Notes: generated by a model not told the origin, from the letters alone. Positions 8,119 through 17,222 are shown, counted from the first letter of the stretch. The stretch is 64,000 bases of DNA from Sporosarcina psychrophila (GCF_001590685.1 NZ_CP014616.1:598501-662500), one strand, 5' to 3'. Numbers and translations: made by a program.

Positions 8119-8676
8119 ATGAAAGAAAGAAATAGAGAAAAGTGGCTTAAAAACTTGATTCAATCAGTCATGGAAGCTGTCGAAATAGAGGTTGAAATTA
8201 GGCAGGAGAATAATGGAGTGAATATGAGTTATAATTTTATCCGAAACATTGTAGGCTTTGACCCAAGAAGGGTTCAAAAAGCTAGGAAAGAATTACAGAT
8301 TCCAATATCACTCGAATTATATATTAAAATATTTACATTGCACGAATTGGGTCATGCGGTAGATCGAAAAGCTTTGTTAGATTCACTTCCAAGGACGATT
8401 GAAATTTTTGAAATGAAGAGGAGTTATCCACTTTCTGAGCTTTATAATAGTATGGATTTGCTTGCTATGCTAATTGAAGAGCATGAAATGAATATCGCAT
8501 TTGAAGAGACAGCTTGGACAAATGCTGAAAATCTAAACAAGAAATACAACTTAGTTGAATGGGCTAGATTTGAAAAGGTAAAAGCACATAGTTTAGCAAC
8601 GTACACCAGTTTATATGAAGAAGATTTACACATTTATAACAAGCTTGTGGCTGAGCATGGCGAACAAATCGCATAA
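8119..8676 (+). CDS. HEXXH putative metallopeptidase-like protein
   Basis: The 185-residue protein has AAGGAG about 14 nt before its ATG, a long spacing. The zinc-site motif LHELGHAVDR lies near residue 78. About 45 residues later comes an acidic helix, IEEHEMNIAFEETAW, whose Glu residues could give the third metal ligand, as in small gluzincin-like proteases. There is no signal peptide or membrane segment, so it is probably cytosolic. It stands alone between terminators. The peptidase assignment rests on the HEXXH motif and helix pattern only; substrate unknown. Confidence 0.6.
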   Translation: MKERNREKWLKNLIQSVMEAVEIEVEIRQENNGVNMSYNFIRNIVGFDPRRVQKARKELQIPISLELYIKIFTLHELGHAVDRKALLDSLPRTIEIFEMKRSYPLSELYNSMDLLAMLIEEHEMNIAFEETAWTNAENLNKKYNLVEWARFEKVKAHSLATYTSLYEEDLHIYNKLVAEHGEQIA

Positions 8677-8684
8677 CTACTTAA

Positions 8685-8731
8685 AACCCCCAATGAAAAT
8701 CGACAGTTGCTGTCATTTTTCAATGGGGGTT
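8685..8731. terminator. bidirectional hairpin terminator
   Basis: AACCCCCAATGAAAA pairs with the TTTTCAATGGGGGTT arm, with an inner GACAG/CTGTC stem. T-rich flanks occur on both strands but the tails are short. Confidence 0.6.
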
Positions 8732-8984
8732 GTTCAATGTAGAAGGTTACTTCACTTCCGTAAAAACGTATCCAGGTTTCATAAATTTGTTTCTTAGAGA
8801 TTATAATCAGTTTTCTTGTATCTAGTTGTGCTTCCGCGTTAGCTACTTTATTTGCAGATAAACCAGCTGCCCCCATTTTATCTATTTTTTCTTCTGTCGA
8901 GACCATTAAAGAATATATGTTAAATAAATTTGATGGATAAACTGAAAAAGATAGCGATTTTATTAATGAAGAAAAACTATGCAC
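8732..8984 (-). pseudogene. degenerate ORF on the minus strand, unrecognised
   Basis: The minus strand reads a protein-like stretch (STEEKIDKMGAAGLSANKVA, then DTRKLIIISKKQIYETWIRF) with balanced codon use. It has no ribosome-binding site at its possible starts, and its reading runs straight through the terminator hairpin into antisense of the HEXXH gene. I read it as a truncated gene piece. Family unknown. Confidence 0.35.
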
Positions 8985-9122
8985 AGAGCTATTGTTTTTC
9001 TATAATAGAAAAAAATAGCTAAAAAAATTGAAGAATATATGTTTTAGATAGTGAAGAAGGGGAAGGTTAAGAGTGTACAAGAGAATGTACAAGAAATTAA
9101 TAAAAAAGAGGAGGAATTATTA

Positions 9123-9374
9123 ATGGCTAAGAACAACCAGAACAAACGTAACCAAAACGACGATGGCAACATGACAGTGGAAGAAGCGGGACGTAAAGGT
9201 GGGGAAGCTACCTCTGCAAATCATGGAAGAGAGTTTTACGAAGAAATTGGACAAAAAGGTGGAGAAGCGCGTGCAAATCAGCGCGATGACAACAATGACG
9301 ATGGTAAAATGAGTAAAGAAGAAGCAGGCCGTAAAGGCGGCGAGGCTCGTGCTAAACAAAGAAATAATGATTAA
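9123..9374 (+). CDS. KGG-repeat general stress protein
   Basis: I chose ATG 9123 (83 residues), which has AGAGGAGGAA just upstream; a longer GTG frame from 9051 lacks a good RBS. The protein is hydrophilic and carries three copies of the stress-induced KGG repeat: EEAGRKGGEA near 22, EEIGQKGGEA near 41 and EEAGRKGGEA near 66. Relatives such as GsiB and YciG-type proteins accumulate under general stress or starvation and are largely disordered. No clear SigB promoter was found. A strong terminator follows. Confidence 0.85.
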   Translation: MAKNNQNKRNQNDDGNMTVEEAGRKGGEATSANHGREFYEEIGQKGGEARANQRDDNNDDGKMSKEEAGRKGGEARAKQRNND

Positions 9375-9431
9375 TTAAATATAAAGAAAATGTTAGCAAA
9401 TAGTAGTATTAAAAGGGCTCTATATTGAACT

Positions 9432-9480
9432 GCACCCCCATTGTTGGACTCAACGAACAATGGGGGTGCGGTTCTTATTT
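9432..9480 (+). terminator. rho-independent terminator
   Basis: A perfect 14-bp stem (GCACCCCCATTGTT) has a 10-nt loop and a T-rich tail. Confidence 0.85.
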
Positions 9481-9950
9481 GTAGAGCATTTTTAATTATG
9501 TCTACTATCGTAGAAAAAACTTATGTAAGAAGGTAATTTACTCTGCTATTGATAGCCCATTTTTTAAAAAATTTCAATTGAAAAGCCACTTAATCAAATC
9601 GTGCGGCTTCATTTTTTCATACTATTATAGTAACTTCCGCCAATTAGTGATTAATCTTACTGATTATTATTATAGTATCCTGTTAACTTTGATTTTGAGA
9701 AGGCCCTGAGATTATATAGAAAGTGTAAATTAAAGAAAAGAAAAGATATGGTAAAAGACAATAATAATGATCAAAATAAAATATTTTTGGTGGATGCAGA
9801 CTGTAAAGATAGAGAAAATAGCACTAGCGAAAAACGAATAATTGACGGTATTTAAGTACATAATCAAAGACGTGAAAACAGCTGGATGTGGAACTGCTCC
9901 GCCTTTAACTATTTTTTTGTTAGTTATGAATAAGTTTGGAGGTATTTAGG
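9481..9950. other. intergenic stretch, weak hairpin and a 35-codon ORF
   Basis: A weak GAAAAGCCAC/GTGCGGCTTC hairpin followed by T's lies near 9580-9618. A 35-codon ORF starts near 9749 but has only an A-rich leader and no recognisable product. Nothing else was seen. Confidence 0.35.
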
Positions 9951-10649
9951 TTGGATTATTTAATAAACGGTGCAAAGCTCATTATCGGCTTGGTTGCTCT
10001 ACTGGTTGTTATTAGACTATTAGGAAAAAAACAACTCACTCAAATGACGCCGTATGATGTTGTTTATCTCCTTGTATTCGGTGGAATTCTTGAAGAGAGT
10101 CTATATGATGAAAAGGTGTCCATCTTGCTGTTCTTATTCTCTGTCTCCGTTTGGGCGATCGCTATTTATGTCGTTGAAAAAGTTGTCACCATTTCAAATC
10201 CCCTACGTATACTTATTAAAGGCGAAGCGGACAGGCTTATCAATGATGGGCAAATCAATAAAAGATTGATGGACAAAAATCAATTGGAAATGGAGCAGTT
10301 GAGAACGATGCTCCGCAAGCAGGGGATTTTCTCACTGAGAGAAGTACGCGATTTATTTATCGAGCCAGGAGGAGATATCTCGGTTAATCAATACGCCAAG
10401 TATAAAACCGTGGTTAGTCAGGATATTAACCTTGAAAACGCAGAAGAAGAACCGACCGTACTATTAATTGATGAGGGACAAATCAAGAGGGAAGTTCTGG
10501 GTTTGATTGGTAAAACGGAAGCGTGGCTTTATTCCGAAATGGAACGTTTAGGATATGTTAATCTCGAGAGTATATTGTACTGTGAATGGTCAAAAACAGA
10601 AGATTTTTTTATAAAAACGTATGACGATACAAGTAATAGCAAGAGGTAA
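9951..10649 (+). CDS. DUF421 (YetF-like) membrane protein
   Basis: I place the start at TTG 9951 (232 residues): GGAGG lies 9 nt upstream, and an in-frame TTG at 9936 would put that RBS inside the gene. Three predicted membrane helices fill about residues 8-85 (LIIGLVALLVVIRLLGKKQ, VVYLLVFGGILEESL, ILLFLFSVSVWAIAIYVVE). A cytosolic YetF-type domain follows, with the family motif RKQGIFSLREVRDLFIEPGG. DUF421 proteins are common in spore formers and several are sporulation-linked, but the molecular role is unsettled. Confidence 0.85.
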   Translation: MDYLINGAKLIIGLVALLVVIRLLGKKQLTQMTPYDVVYLLVFGGILEESLYDEKVSILLFLFSVSVWAIAIYVVEKVVTISNPLRILIKGEADRLINDGQINKRLMDKNQLEMEQLRTMLRKQGIFSLREVRDLFIEPGGDISVNQYAKYKTVVSQDINLENAEEEPTVLLIDEGQIKREVLGLIGKTEAWLYSEMERLGYVNLESILYCEWSKTEDFFIKTYDDTSNSKR

Positions 10650-11038
10650 ATAGTAAAGCATGATCTACTCCAAGATGAAAAATCATCCAAATTAATCTTA
10701 AAAGAAATTGATGATTAGATCGGAAAACGAAAAACTAGATAGCATGAAGGGGGAAATCTAGTTATCTGCTTGACGTTAAAATGTTATCTTTTATTCCTGT
10801 TTAATGCCAATTGTTATGGAGACCGGTGTAAGTAGATATATAAATTGAATAAATACCTGAAAATGCTGATGTAAGAAGAACCTGAAACTCTTAAAATATA
10901 AGGGGGGGGGAAGGAGAGAATCAGTGAAATGCTAGCTATTTGCTAACTTCTAGATTTTGAACACCTATGACAAGGATCATTCCTACGACAAATAGTTGAA
11001 ATGGGATTCTTAAATAATAGAAGGCTTGATGGCGAGTT
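10650..11038. other. intergenic stretch with a 9-G tract
   Basis: No gene seen. A run of nine G at 10902-10910 is followed by AAGGAGAG, which looks like a strong ribosome-binding site, but no sensible ORF starts after it. This may be the 5' end of a lost gene. Confidence 0.4.
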
Positions 11039-11317
11039 TTAATAGGGTAATATTTTTTGTGCATATTCATTAACTGTAGGCATGTTGTCCGTTGGAAAGT
11101 CAAATGCATCTTTCATCTGCACGGTAACTAATGAGAATGCGCACGTGCTCATGGCCAAAAGATCGTAATAAAAGTTAGAAGTATCCTCAAACAAAGTCTT
11201 AGATGGTTCAAAATCAGAAATCAGAAAAGCATTAATTTTGTTTTCAACTGCACTTTTTTCTAGAGTTCTTTCGTCGCAAAATAATAAAAAAGAAGTTCAA
11301 TTATCATATTTCATCAT
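11039..11317 (-). pseudogene. interrupted ORF, unrecognised
   Basis: The minus strand reads from ATG 11317, with AAGGA 8 nt upstream, to TAA at 11039-11041. An in-frame TGA occurs after six codons (11297-11299). Beyond it the frame is open and protein-like for about 85 codons (CDERTLEKSAVENKINAFLI, then MKDAFDFPTDNMPTVNEYA). The alternative frame after the second ATG gives a plausible N-terminus (MIIELLFYYFATKEL) before a TAG, so a small indel is as likely as a nonsense mutation. No family recognised. Confidence 0.45.
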
Positions 11318-11326
11318 TGAAGCATT

Positions 11327-11357
11327 CCTTGCATAAGTTGACTAAACTTATGCAAGG
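11327..11357. terminator. 13-bp hairpin between two minus-strand ORFs
   Basis: CCTTGCATAAGTT pairs with AACTTATGCAAGG around a 5-nt loop. On the plus strand it is followed by TCTTTTCTTC, a fair terminator tail. On the minus strand its 3' arm contains part of the Shine-Dalgarno of the interrupted ORF at 11317, so it could instead mask that site. Confidence 0.55.
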
Positions 11358-11414
11358 TCTTTTCTTCGATGTTTTGTCGTGTCGTTATGAATGTTCAAAT
11401 GTAGGTATTTGCTA

Positions 11415-11828
11415 TTATTCTTGCGAAAAATAATTAAAATTAATTTCTTCAAAAATAGGAAGCAGTACATAGTTTTTTAAAATCGTCAATATTTCTTGCA
11501 CATATTTCCGAATCACGAGCATGTCATAAGGGAAATCAAAAACAAATTCTTCTTCCACAAATAAAGTGTTCATGAAATAAAAGTAATTGTGTTTCATGCC
11601 TAATAAGTCATCGTTAAAACGTAATATATCTTGATGGGAAGTATCTGATAGTTCGCAGTTAGGAATTAAATAAATTGCTACATGATTTCCCTTACTAGAA
11701 GCTGTTTGAAGGTGTTCATCATGAAGTAATAAGTAGGGGGTTTTGTTATCATCACTCACGACTACTTGAAAAAAATCGAAATCACGTAATCGTAATAAAC
11801 GTTTAAATCTAGTGTTTAATGGCCTCAT
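11415..11828 (-). CDS. hypothetical protein
   Basis: This is a 137-residue soluble protein with a GGAAAGAAAA leader before its ATG. It is basic at the N-terminus (RPLNTRFKRLLRLRDFDFF) and acidic and aromatic further on (HNYFYFMNTLFVEEEFVFDF). No signal peptide, membrane segment or catalytic motif is visible, and I do not recognise the family. It lies directly upstream of the interrupted ORF on the same strand, so the two may once have formed one unit. Confidence 0.5.
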   Translation of the reverse strand: MRPLNTRFKRLLRLRDFDFFQVVVSDDNKTPYLLLHDEHLQTASSKGNHVAIYLIPNCELSDTSHQDILRFNDDLLGMKHNYFYFMNTLFVEEEFVFDFPYDMLVIRKYVQEILTILKNYVLLPIFEEINFNYFSQE

Positions 11829-12118
11829 TTTTCTTTCCGATACTACATTTGTGACCTACAAAATTATAGAGGTTTTTTATAAATGGAAAAAAGGGTGATA
11901 AATTGATAGGGAAATTAGTATGTTTCCTCTGCCACAATCATAACATCAATAGAATTTTCTACAATTACCAATAGGATAGGTACAGAGTGATTTTCCATTT
12001 TATTAGAAATAAGGCGGAACGAGTATCTACATAACGAGTATATTTAAAAATCTCTTGTTCACAATTCGCTGAATCTATTGTACAATTTATAGACTACTAA
12101 TTTTGGAGGGAAATTTTG

Positions 12119-14347
12119 GTGAAATTTAAAAAAATTGGGGTCATATTAAGCTCTTCTGCTTTAACATTTGGGATGTTCGCGTCTGTTGCCAATGCTTCAA
12201 CCACAACGATTGGACAACCTGAAAAAGTACAAATTCAAGTTGCTTCAACAGAAACAGTTTTTTCGAAAAATGATTTAATTAAGAGGTTTCGTGCTTTGTT
12301 TCCCAATCAGTTCGACTTTTTATCGAATAGTGATTTTCGTGTGGAAAATAGTTTCTTTTATCCTGAAGATGATACGTTACGTTATGGCCTATCCTTCTTT
12401 AAGACAATTGATGGTAAGCAAGTAAATGGTAATATTGGATTTGTTGGAGAGAATTTAGAAATTGAGCAATTTTATTATCAACCTTCTAATGAAGCAGAAG
12501 CTTTATTTCCCGCCAAGGTCTCAAAAGAGGAGGCTAAGAAAATAGCCACTGATTTTATCAAGAATATTCTGGGTGGAGATGATTTTCAATTAGAAACGGA
12601 TGTCTATAACTATTATCCAAATCAAATATTAACTGAACCAATACGTTACTCATTCTCTTTTGCCCGGACGGAAAATCAAGTATCCATTTCTAATCAAACA
12701 ATAGGAGTATCTGTTCTTGGCAATGGTGAAGTTGTTAGTTTTCACAGAAATCCTGTGGAGTTGGAAACGTCTACCTTTGATGATCTAAAACAAGTACTTG
12801 ATAAAAATGAAGTTTTAAAGAAAGTAAAAGAAAATCTTGCCGTAGATTTGCAATATCATATTGATACGGATTATCGAACGGGTGATCGCCAAGTTCAGCT
12901 TGTTTACCAGCCAACAACAAAATTACAGGGGGTTAACGCACTATCAGGTAAGTGGTTGACTACAGACGGGTACTCAGCGGACTTCCCAGGGAAAACAAAA
13001 ATCGAAAAAATTACAGCTGATTCACTACCGGCAAAACAGAATGGAATTACTTTAGAAGAAGCAAAGAAAATTGCTGAACAATTACTTGCCATAAAATCAG
13101 ATAAGGTTAAGTTAAATATTCAATCTATCGATGAAATAGAAAACCAAAACGGACAGGCAGTTATTAGCATTCAGTATATGTATGAATATGCGAGTGGTGG
13201 AACTGGAACGAATTTGGAATTAGATAAAAATACGGGCGAGATTATTCAATATAGTGATATAAAAAGTGGAATGCTAGAACGGATTGAAGATAAACCTGAG
13301 AAAGAGAAAACGCTGTCTCAGAAGGAAGCCCTCACTCAAGCAGTGAAATATATTAAGGAATGGGCTCCGTCTAATGCACATCACTATGCTATGCCTATAG
13401 AGGAATCACACTTTGAAGATAGACAAGGTGCTTATTACTTTTCTTTCCCGAGAATTGTAAATGGGATTACAGTGATAGGGGATCAAATTGGTGTAAGTAT
13501 AGCCAGTGATGGTTCTTTAAACAGCCTTAATGTCAATTATCAAGAGATGGAAAAATGGCCATCAATTGATGAAGTTATTTCTGAAGAAGACGCAATTGCT
13601 ACCTTGAAAGAGGCACTAAGCCTAAAACTTAATTATATGAAACAAGAGAACAACAAAGATAATCATCACTATGATTTAGTCTATTCACCTGTTTTTAATG
13701 ATGCAGACCTTAGTTTTTTAAATGCTAAGACGGGAGAATGGGGTAGCTTGTATGGTGGCGGAAATTCAACCGTCATTTCACATCCTTGGGCAGAAGAGGA
13801 ACTTAATTATCTTATTAATGCCAAAATATTAGATATTAAAGATACTAAAAACTTTAATGGTGATGCCTCTGTATCAAAAGGGGAAGCGATAAAAATCATC
13901 ATGAATTCACTTACTTATATTTATTACGGCAGGGATTATGGAGGTAACGAAAATACGAATCAGACTTTTGATAATATAGATGCCAAACACCCCCTCTATC
14001 AATCGGTCGAACGTGCCGTTGAAATGGGCATTATTAAAGGAGACAGTCAGAGCTTTGACATGGATGCACCCGTCAAAAGAGAAGAATTGGCAGCTTGGTA
14101 TATACGCGCTCTAGGTCTTGAGCAAGCAGCTAAGCAAAGCAGTATTTATAAACTTGATATTGTTGATGCAAATAAGGTGCAAAAAGAATACACAGGCTAT
14201 GTAGCTTTGGCAACATCACTGGGATTATTAAAGACTGACCAAAATCACTTTAACCCTGAACGAGAAGCGACGTATGCCGAGTTAGCAGTTTCAATTATTA
14301 AGCTAGCCCGAGAAATAACTGAAAAAGGCAGGGGCCTGAATTATTGA
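12119..14347 (+). CDS. exported YcdB/YcdC-repeat protein with C-terminal SLH domains
   Basis: I place the start at GTG 12119 (742 residues), 8 nt after GGAGGG; the TTG at 12116 is only 5 nt away. A signal peptide occupies residues 1-27 (KKIGVILSSSALTFGMFASV, cleaved after VANA). Residues about 40-560 hold PepSY/YcdB-like repeats: SKEEAKKIATDFIKNILGGD, TLEEAKKIAEQLLAIKSDKV and SQKEALTQAVKYIKEWAPSN each open a similar alpha/beta unit. Residues about 560-740 resemble three S-layer-homology modules (HPWAEEELNYLINAKILD, HPLYQSVERAVEMGIIKGDS, and EYTGYVALATSLGLLKTDQN near the end). It is probably anchored to cell-wall secondary polymers. Such PepSY-type repeats often inhibit or sense proteases; that role is inferred. 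Confidence 0.75.
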   Translation: MKFKKIGVILSSSALTFGMFASVANASTTTIGQPEKVQIQVASTETVFSKNDLIKRFRALFPNQFDFLSNSDFRVENSFFYPEDDTLRYGLSFFKTIDGKQVNGNIGFVGENLEIEQFYYQPSNEAEALFPAKVSKEEAKKIATDFIKNILGGDDFQLETDVYNYYPNQILTEPIRYSFSFARTENQVSISNQTIGVSVLGNGEVVSFHRNPVELETSTFDDLKQVLDKNEVLKKVKENLAVDLQYHIDTDYRTGDRQVQLVYQPTTKLQGVNALSGKWLTTDGYSADFPGKTKIEKITADSLPAKQNGITLEEAKKIAEQLLAIKSDKVKLNIQSIDEIENQNGQAVISIQYMYEYASGGTGTNLELDKNTGEIIQYSDIKSGMLERIEDKPEKEKTLSQKEALTQAVKYIKEWAPSNAHHYAMPIEESHFEDRQGAYYFSFPRIVNGITVIGDQIGVSIASDGSLNSLNVNYQEMEKWPSIDEVISEEDAIATLKEALSLKLNYMKQENNKDNHHYDLVYSPVFNDADLSFLNAKTGEWGSLYGGGNSTVISHPWAEEELNYLINAKILDIKDTKNFNGDASVSKGEAIKIIMNSLTYIYYGRDYGGNENTNQTFDNIDAKHPLYQSVERAVEMGIIKGDSQSFDMDAPVKREELAAWYIRALGLEQAAKQSSIYKLDIVDANKVQKEYTGYVALATSLGLLKTDQNHFNPEREATYAELAVSIIKLAREITEKGRGLNY

Positions 14348-14371
14348 AATGTAAGGATATAACTATTTAAT

Positions 14372-14412
14372 AACCCTCCGCCGTATGAGAACTCAAACGG
14401 TGGGGGGGTTTA
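14372..14412 (+). terminator. rho-independent terminator of the YcdB/SLH gene
   Basis: AACCCTCCGCCGT pairs with ACGGTGGGGGGGTT around a 12-nt loop; the T tail is short. Confidence 0.7.
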
Positions 14413-14816
14413 GTTTGTCTAATCTATTACCAATTTCTTCAGTTGGTAACACCTGTTTTAAATGAATGTATAACACCGATTACGGATTATCACCGACTAA
14501 AATCGTAGCAATCATCGTATTGGTTACTCCCCTAACTATGGAAATACTATTATCATTCTGATTTGCCAACATCGATGGAAGAAAGCCTTTATCTATCAAT
14601 TTTTTAGATGGCTACAAGGTCAATCGTGATCATATTCCTTATTAAAAAGAGATCCTACCTTTAATTTGCAAAGGTAGGATCGTTTTTTTTGCTTCAACTA
14701 TTATCGAAAGCGTAAAAATCAATTGCTTGATCCATTAAGGCTATAAACTATTTGACTTTCGTCGCATAATCGCTCTTTGGATCGGATTTTTAGTGTATTT
14801 ATATTCTGATGGAAAT
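14413..14816. other. intergenic stretch with one orphan terminator
   Basis: No supported gene. Short protein-like strings such as FLDGYKVNRDHIPY near 14605-14645 end just before the strong terminator at 14651, so a decayed gene may have stood here. Confidence 0.35.
14651..14690 (+). terminator. rho-independent terminator
   Basis: A perfect 12-bp stem (GATCCTACCTTT) has a 7-nt loop followed by G and eight T. No intact gene precedes it on this strand after the previous terminator. Confidence 0.8.
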
Positions 14817-14850
14817 AAAAACCCCTTTACATTGTTGAAATGAAAGGGGC
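14817..14850 (-). terminator. terminator of the BclB-like gene
   Basis: On the minus strand GCCCCTTTCA pairs with TGTAAAGGGG and is followed by TTTTTATTT, about 55 nt past the stop of the 14903 gene. Confidence 0.75.
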
Positions 14851-14902
14851 TACAGAAAAAATTGTACTCTTTCTTTTGACCTTATTTTCTACGGTCAGTT
14901 GT

Positions 14903-15574
14903 TTACGAAATAGTTATACCAGCACTTGCAGTACCTATAACAGTAGCGGCCAAAGGAGCACCAGATACTGAGAATACCATTAGCAATCGATCGCCTACCG
15001 ATACCGGTACGGGTGCGAAACTCGCTGATCCACTAAGTGTAGTGCCTACTGTCAAGAGATTTGTTAGAGTTGGGGCTAAATTCACGCTTATACCTGTTGG
15101 ACTGAAGGTATTACTTCCAGCAGGTGCGCGATAGACTTGTGCATTGACAGTTGCAGTTGTTGCAATACTCAATGCAGTAGTTATTGTGTAAGCAGCGGAA
15201 ATAGCCGTTATGCTACCTGCCCGTGGAACTGAAAAGGCTTCATTTATCAAACCTGTCAAGTCTATCGTGGTGCCAAGAACGACAGGGCTCGGAATGGCAG
15301 TGCCAAATCCAATGAAAAAGGGGATACCAGCTAATCCACCTACGAGAGAAGTCAATGCAACAGGTACTAGTCCAGAAGCGAATGGGATAATCGAACCAGT
15401 GTTGGCTGTTGGGATTATACAAGCTGCATCAATAGCTCTGAATGGTCCCAAATTACAATTGACGTGCCCAGTATCGACACGGAAGCAACCAGAACTTCCG
15501 TGACGAGATCCACCAGATCCACCAGATCCACCACATCCACTACATCCATGAAGTTTAAAATTATTAGAATTCAT
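14903..15574 (-). CDS. BclB-like exosporium/spore-surface protein
   Basis: I chose ATG 15574 (223 residues), which has AAAGGAGGTG 8 nt upstream; the longer frame to 15631 reads through that site. The N-terminus is short and Gly/Ser/Cys-rich (GCSGCGGSGGSGGSRHGSSG), in the position of the collagen-like stretch of Bcl proteins but without GXY triplets. Residues about 60-223 match the C-terminal BclB-type domain: hydrophobic, Thr/Ala-rich beta structure with GSITAISAAYTITTALSIA and a VSVGDRLLMVFSV segment. In relatives this domain trimerises on the exosporium surface. It is monocistronic and opens the spore-surface island. Expression in the mother cell is expected, but no clear SigK promoter was found. 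Confidence 0.8.
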   Translation of the reverse strand: MNSNNFKLHGCSGCGGSGGSGGSRHGSSGCFRVDTGHVNCNLGPFRAIDAACIIPTANTGSIIPFASGLVPVALTSLVGGLAGIPFFIGFGTAIPSPVVLGTTIDLTGLINEAFSVPRAGSITAISAAYTITTALSIATTATVNAQVYRAPAGSNTFSPTGISVNLAPTLTNLLTVGTTLSGSASFAPVPVSVGDRLLMVFSVSGAPLAATVIGTASAGITIS

Positions 15575-15752
15575 TTTAACACCTCCTTTCTTTGTTATCC
15601 TATTCAAAACAATTGCAGGGCGGACGGGCAATTAACTAATCGTTAATAATAGTTTTTAACTCATCCTAGCGTAATGTAGATTATTTGGATCAACTGTGTA
15701 GCTTTCGAAGCGCTACAGCTAGCTAAATTCCGCTGACCTTCTTACTAGATTT

Positions 15753-15794
15753 AAAAAAATAGCCATTCTGACACTAAGTCAGAATGGCTATTTT
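15753..15794 (-). terminator. terminator of the coiled-coil protein gene
   Basis: A perfect 17-bp stem (AAAATAGCCATTCTGAC) has a 5-nt loop. On the minus strand it ends in seven T. Confidence 0.85.
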
Positions 15795-15864
15795 AAATGG
15801 GGTATATAATATGCCGAATACAGGAAATTAATCTGACTAGCAATTATTTTTCAGTAGCTCTAAA

Positions 15865-16899
15865 TTATTGCTTCTTCCGAAAAATATTGAACAGCGATAA
15901 TGTTTCTTTGTTTTTATGTTGTTGTCGTTTCATTTCATTCGAAATTTCAATTGGGGCTTTGTCCTCCTCAATTGTAGTTGCATTATGCACTTCCTCAGGT
16001 TCCGGCGTTACCGTTTCGATAATCTTCGGCTCGCTAGCCGTGAGTAACATATCAGGATCCGGCATCACTGTTTCATTAATTTCAAGCTCGCTAGTCGTGA
16101 GTATGGAAGCCGGATTCGGTGTCACTGATTCGTTAATTTCCGGCTCGCTGGTTGTTACTAACAAAGCCGGATCTGAATTCTCGTTTACGTTCATTGGAAT
16201 CGCTTGTTGTTTCACAACGTTAGTCAGATGAATGGTCAATGGCCTATTTACATTTTTGTACAGCCTATTATGGATTTGCCCAGTATGAATGCCAGTATAC
16301 GGAAAACTTTGCTTACCGAATTGCTGCTCTGCTGGATATTCCTTTTGAATATCCATACTTACTATAGGCGTTGTATCACTCGAAACTTCTTGGATGTTAT
16401 TAGCGTTTCCTACCAGATTTTGCAGTTGCCTATAAGATGGTGGGCGATTAGATTTTCTCATGGAAGTATTAGATGTAGTTTCTTCTATATGGACCTCTTC
16501 TTTATTATTGGCAATACTTATAGATCTTGCTACATCAACTGGAGAAATTACTTTTTCTATAAGATCCTTGCTACCATCTTTTATTAATTTATTCTTGACT
16601 ACGGAAAAGTCTTGATTCAACTCCTCGATTGTTTGATTAAGGGAGTCCATTTGTACTGAAAAACTTTTAATTTGTTGCTCATACTCCTCCAGTTGTAAAC
16701 TTTGCTTTTCATTCATTAGTTCCATTACACCTTCTAATTTTGAGACTTTTGTTTTGAAACCATTCGCTTCTATCTTCAAGGCTAGATAATCGTCAACCGA
16801 ATTCCCAATTTTTAATGTGGTTAGGGTATCTTTGTAAGTCGCAATTTTCTGCTTTAATTTTTCAATGTCCTCAGCGGAGTATAACTTAGAGTCTCCCAT
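15865..16899 (-). CDS. coiled-coil protein with C-terminal Pro/Thr/Glu repeats, probable spore-surface component
   Basis: The start is ATG 16899 (344 residues), 7 nt after AAAGGGGTG; a preceding TTG is too close to the RBS. Residues about 8-125 are a charged coiled coil (EDIEKLKQKIATYKDTLTTL to QDFSVVKNKLIKDG). Residues 130-230 are polar linker. Residues about 240-310 carry three 19-20-residue repeats of the type TTSEPEINESVTPNPA, and the tail is basic (KRQQHKNKETLSLFNIFRKK). No signal peptide or membrane helix is present. It lies between a BclB-like gene and a Cys-rich coat-type gene, which suggests a spore-coat or exosporium role; no family recognised. Confidence 0.6.
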   Translation of the reverse strand: MGDSKLYSAEDIEKLKQKIATYKDTLTTLKIGNSVDDYLALKIEANGFKTKVSKLEGVMELMNEKQSLQLEEYEQQIKSFSVQMDSLNQTIEELNQDFSVVKNKLIKDGSKDLIEKVISPVDVARSISIANNKEEVHIEETTSNTSMRKSNRPPSYRQLQNLVGNANNIQEVSSDTTPIVSMDIQKEYPAEQQFGKQSFPYTGIHTGQIHNRLYKNVNRPLTIHLTNVVKQQAIPMNVNENSDPALLVTTSEPEINESVTPNPASILTTSELEINETVMPDPDMLLTASEPKIIETVTPEPEEVHNATTIEEDKAPIEISNEMKRQQHKNKETLSLFNIFRKKQ

Positions 16900-16953
16900 C
16901 AATTTTCACCCCTTTGCAGTACATTACTATTCTATTAATGATGTTTTCATTGC

Positions 16954-17009
16954 GTGACAAATTGTTTCCTGTTAGACGTGAATTTACTCAGTGATAAATT
17001 ATTTGTCAC
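16954..17009. repeat. inverted repeat between divergent spore-type genes
   Basis: GTGACAAAT at 16954-16962 and its exact complement ATTTGTCAC at 17001-17009 flank a 38-nt spacer in the divergent promoter region. They could be operator halves or a stem in a leader transcript. Confidence 0.45.
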
Positions 17010-17222
17010 TTTCAGCCTCGGTTCTATATATGATGAAGAAATGGATTCTCAGGGGACGATATCCTTTCTGAACTACTAAATTAGTATTAATTACTTCCTT
17101 CCTCCATCCTTTATGTGTCTAAGTTAATAAATATCTCGATAAATCATTTCTTTGCCCATACACTGATTTTTCCACATCATATGCTACGAACGAAAGATAA
17201 AAAATTTGGAGGTGTCTGCAAC

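Noticed and set aside
15210..15646. Plus-strand ORFs opposite the BclB-like gene
   Set aside because: They are shadows of low-complexity Gly/Ala/Thr coding; the minus frame has the proper RBS and family match.
15753..15794. Hairpin as an attenuator of a plus-strand gene
   Set aside because: No plus-strand gene lies on either side; it fits simply as the minus-strand terminator of the coiled-coil gene.
17115..17222. N-terminal extension of the Cys-rich protein
   Set aside because: There is no RBS before the TTG/GTG candidates, whereas TTTGGAGGTG sits at the proper distance from ATG 17223.
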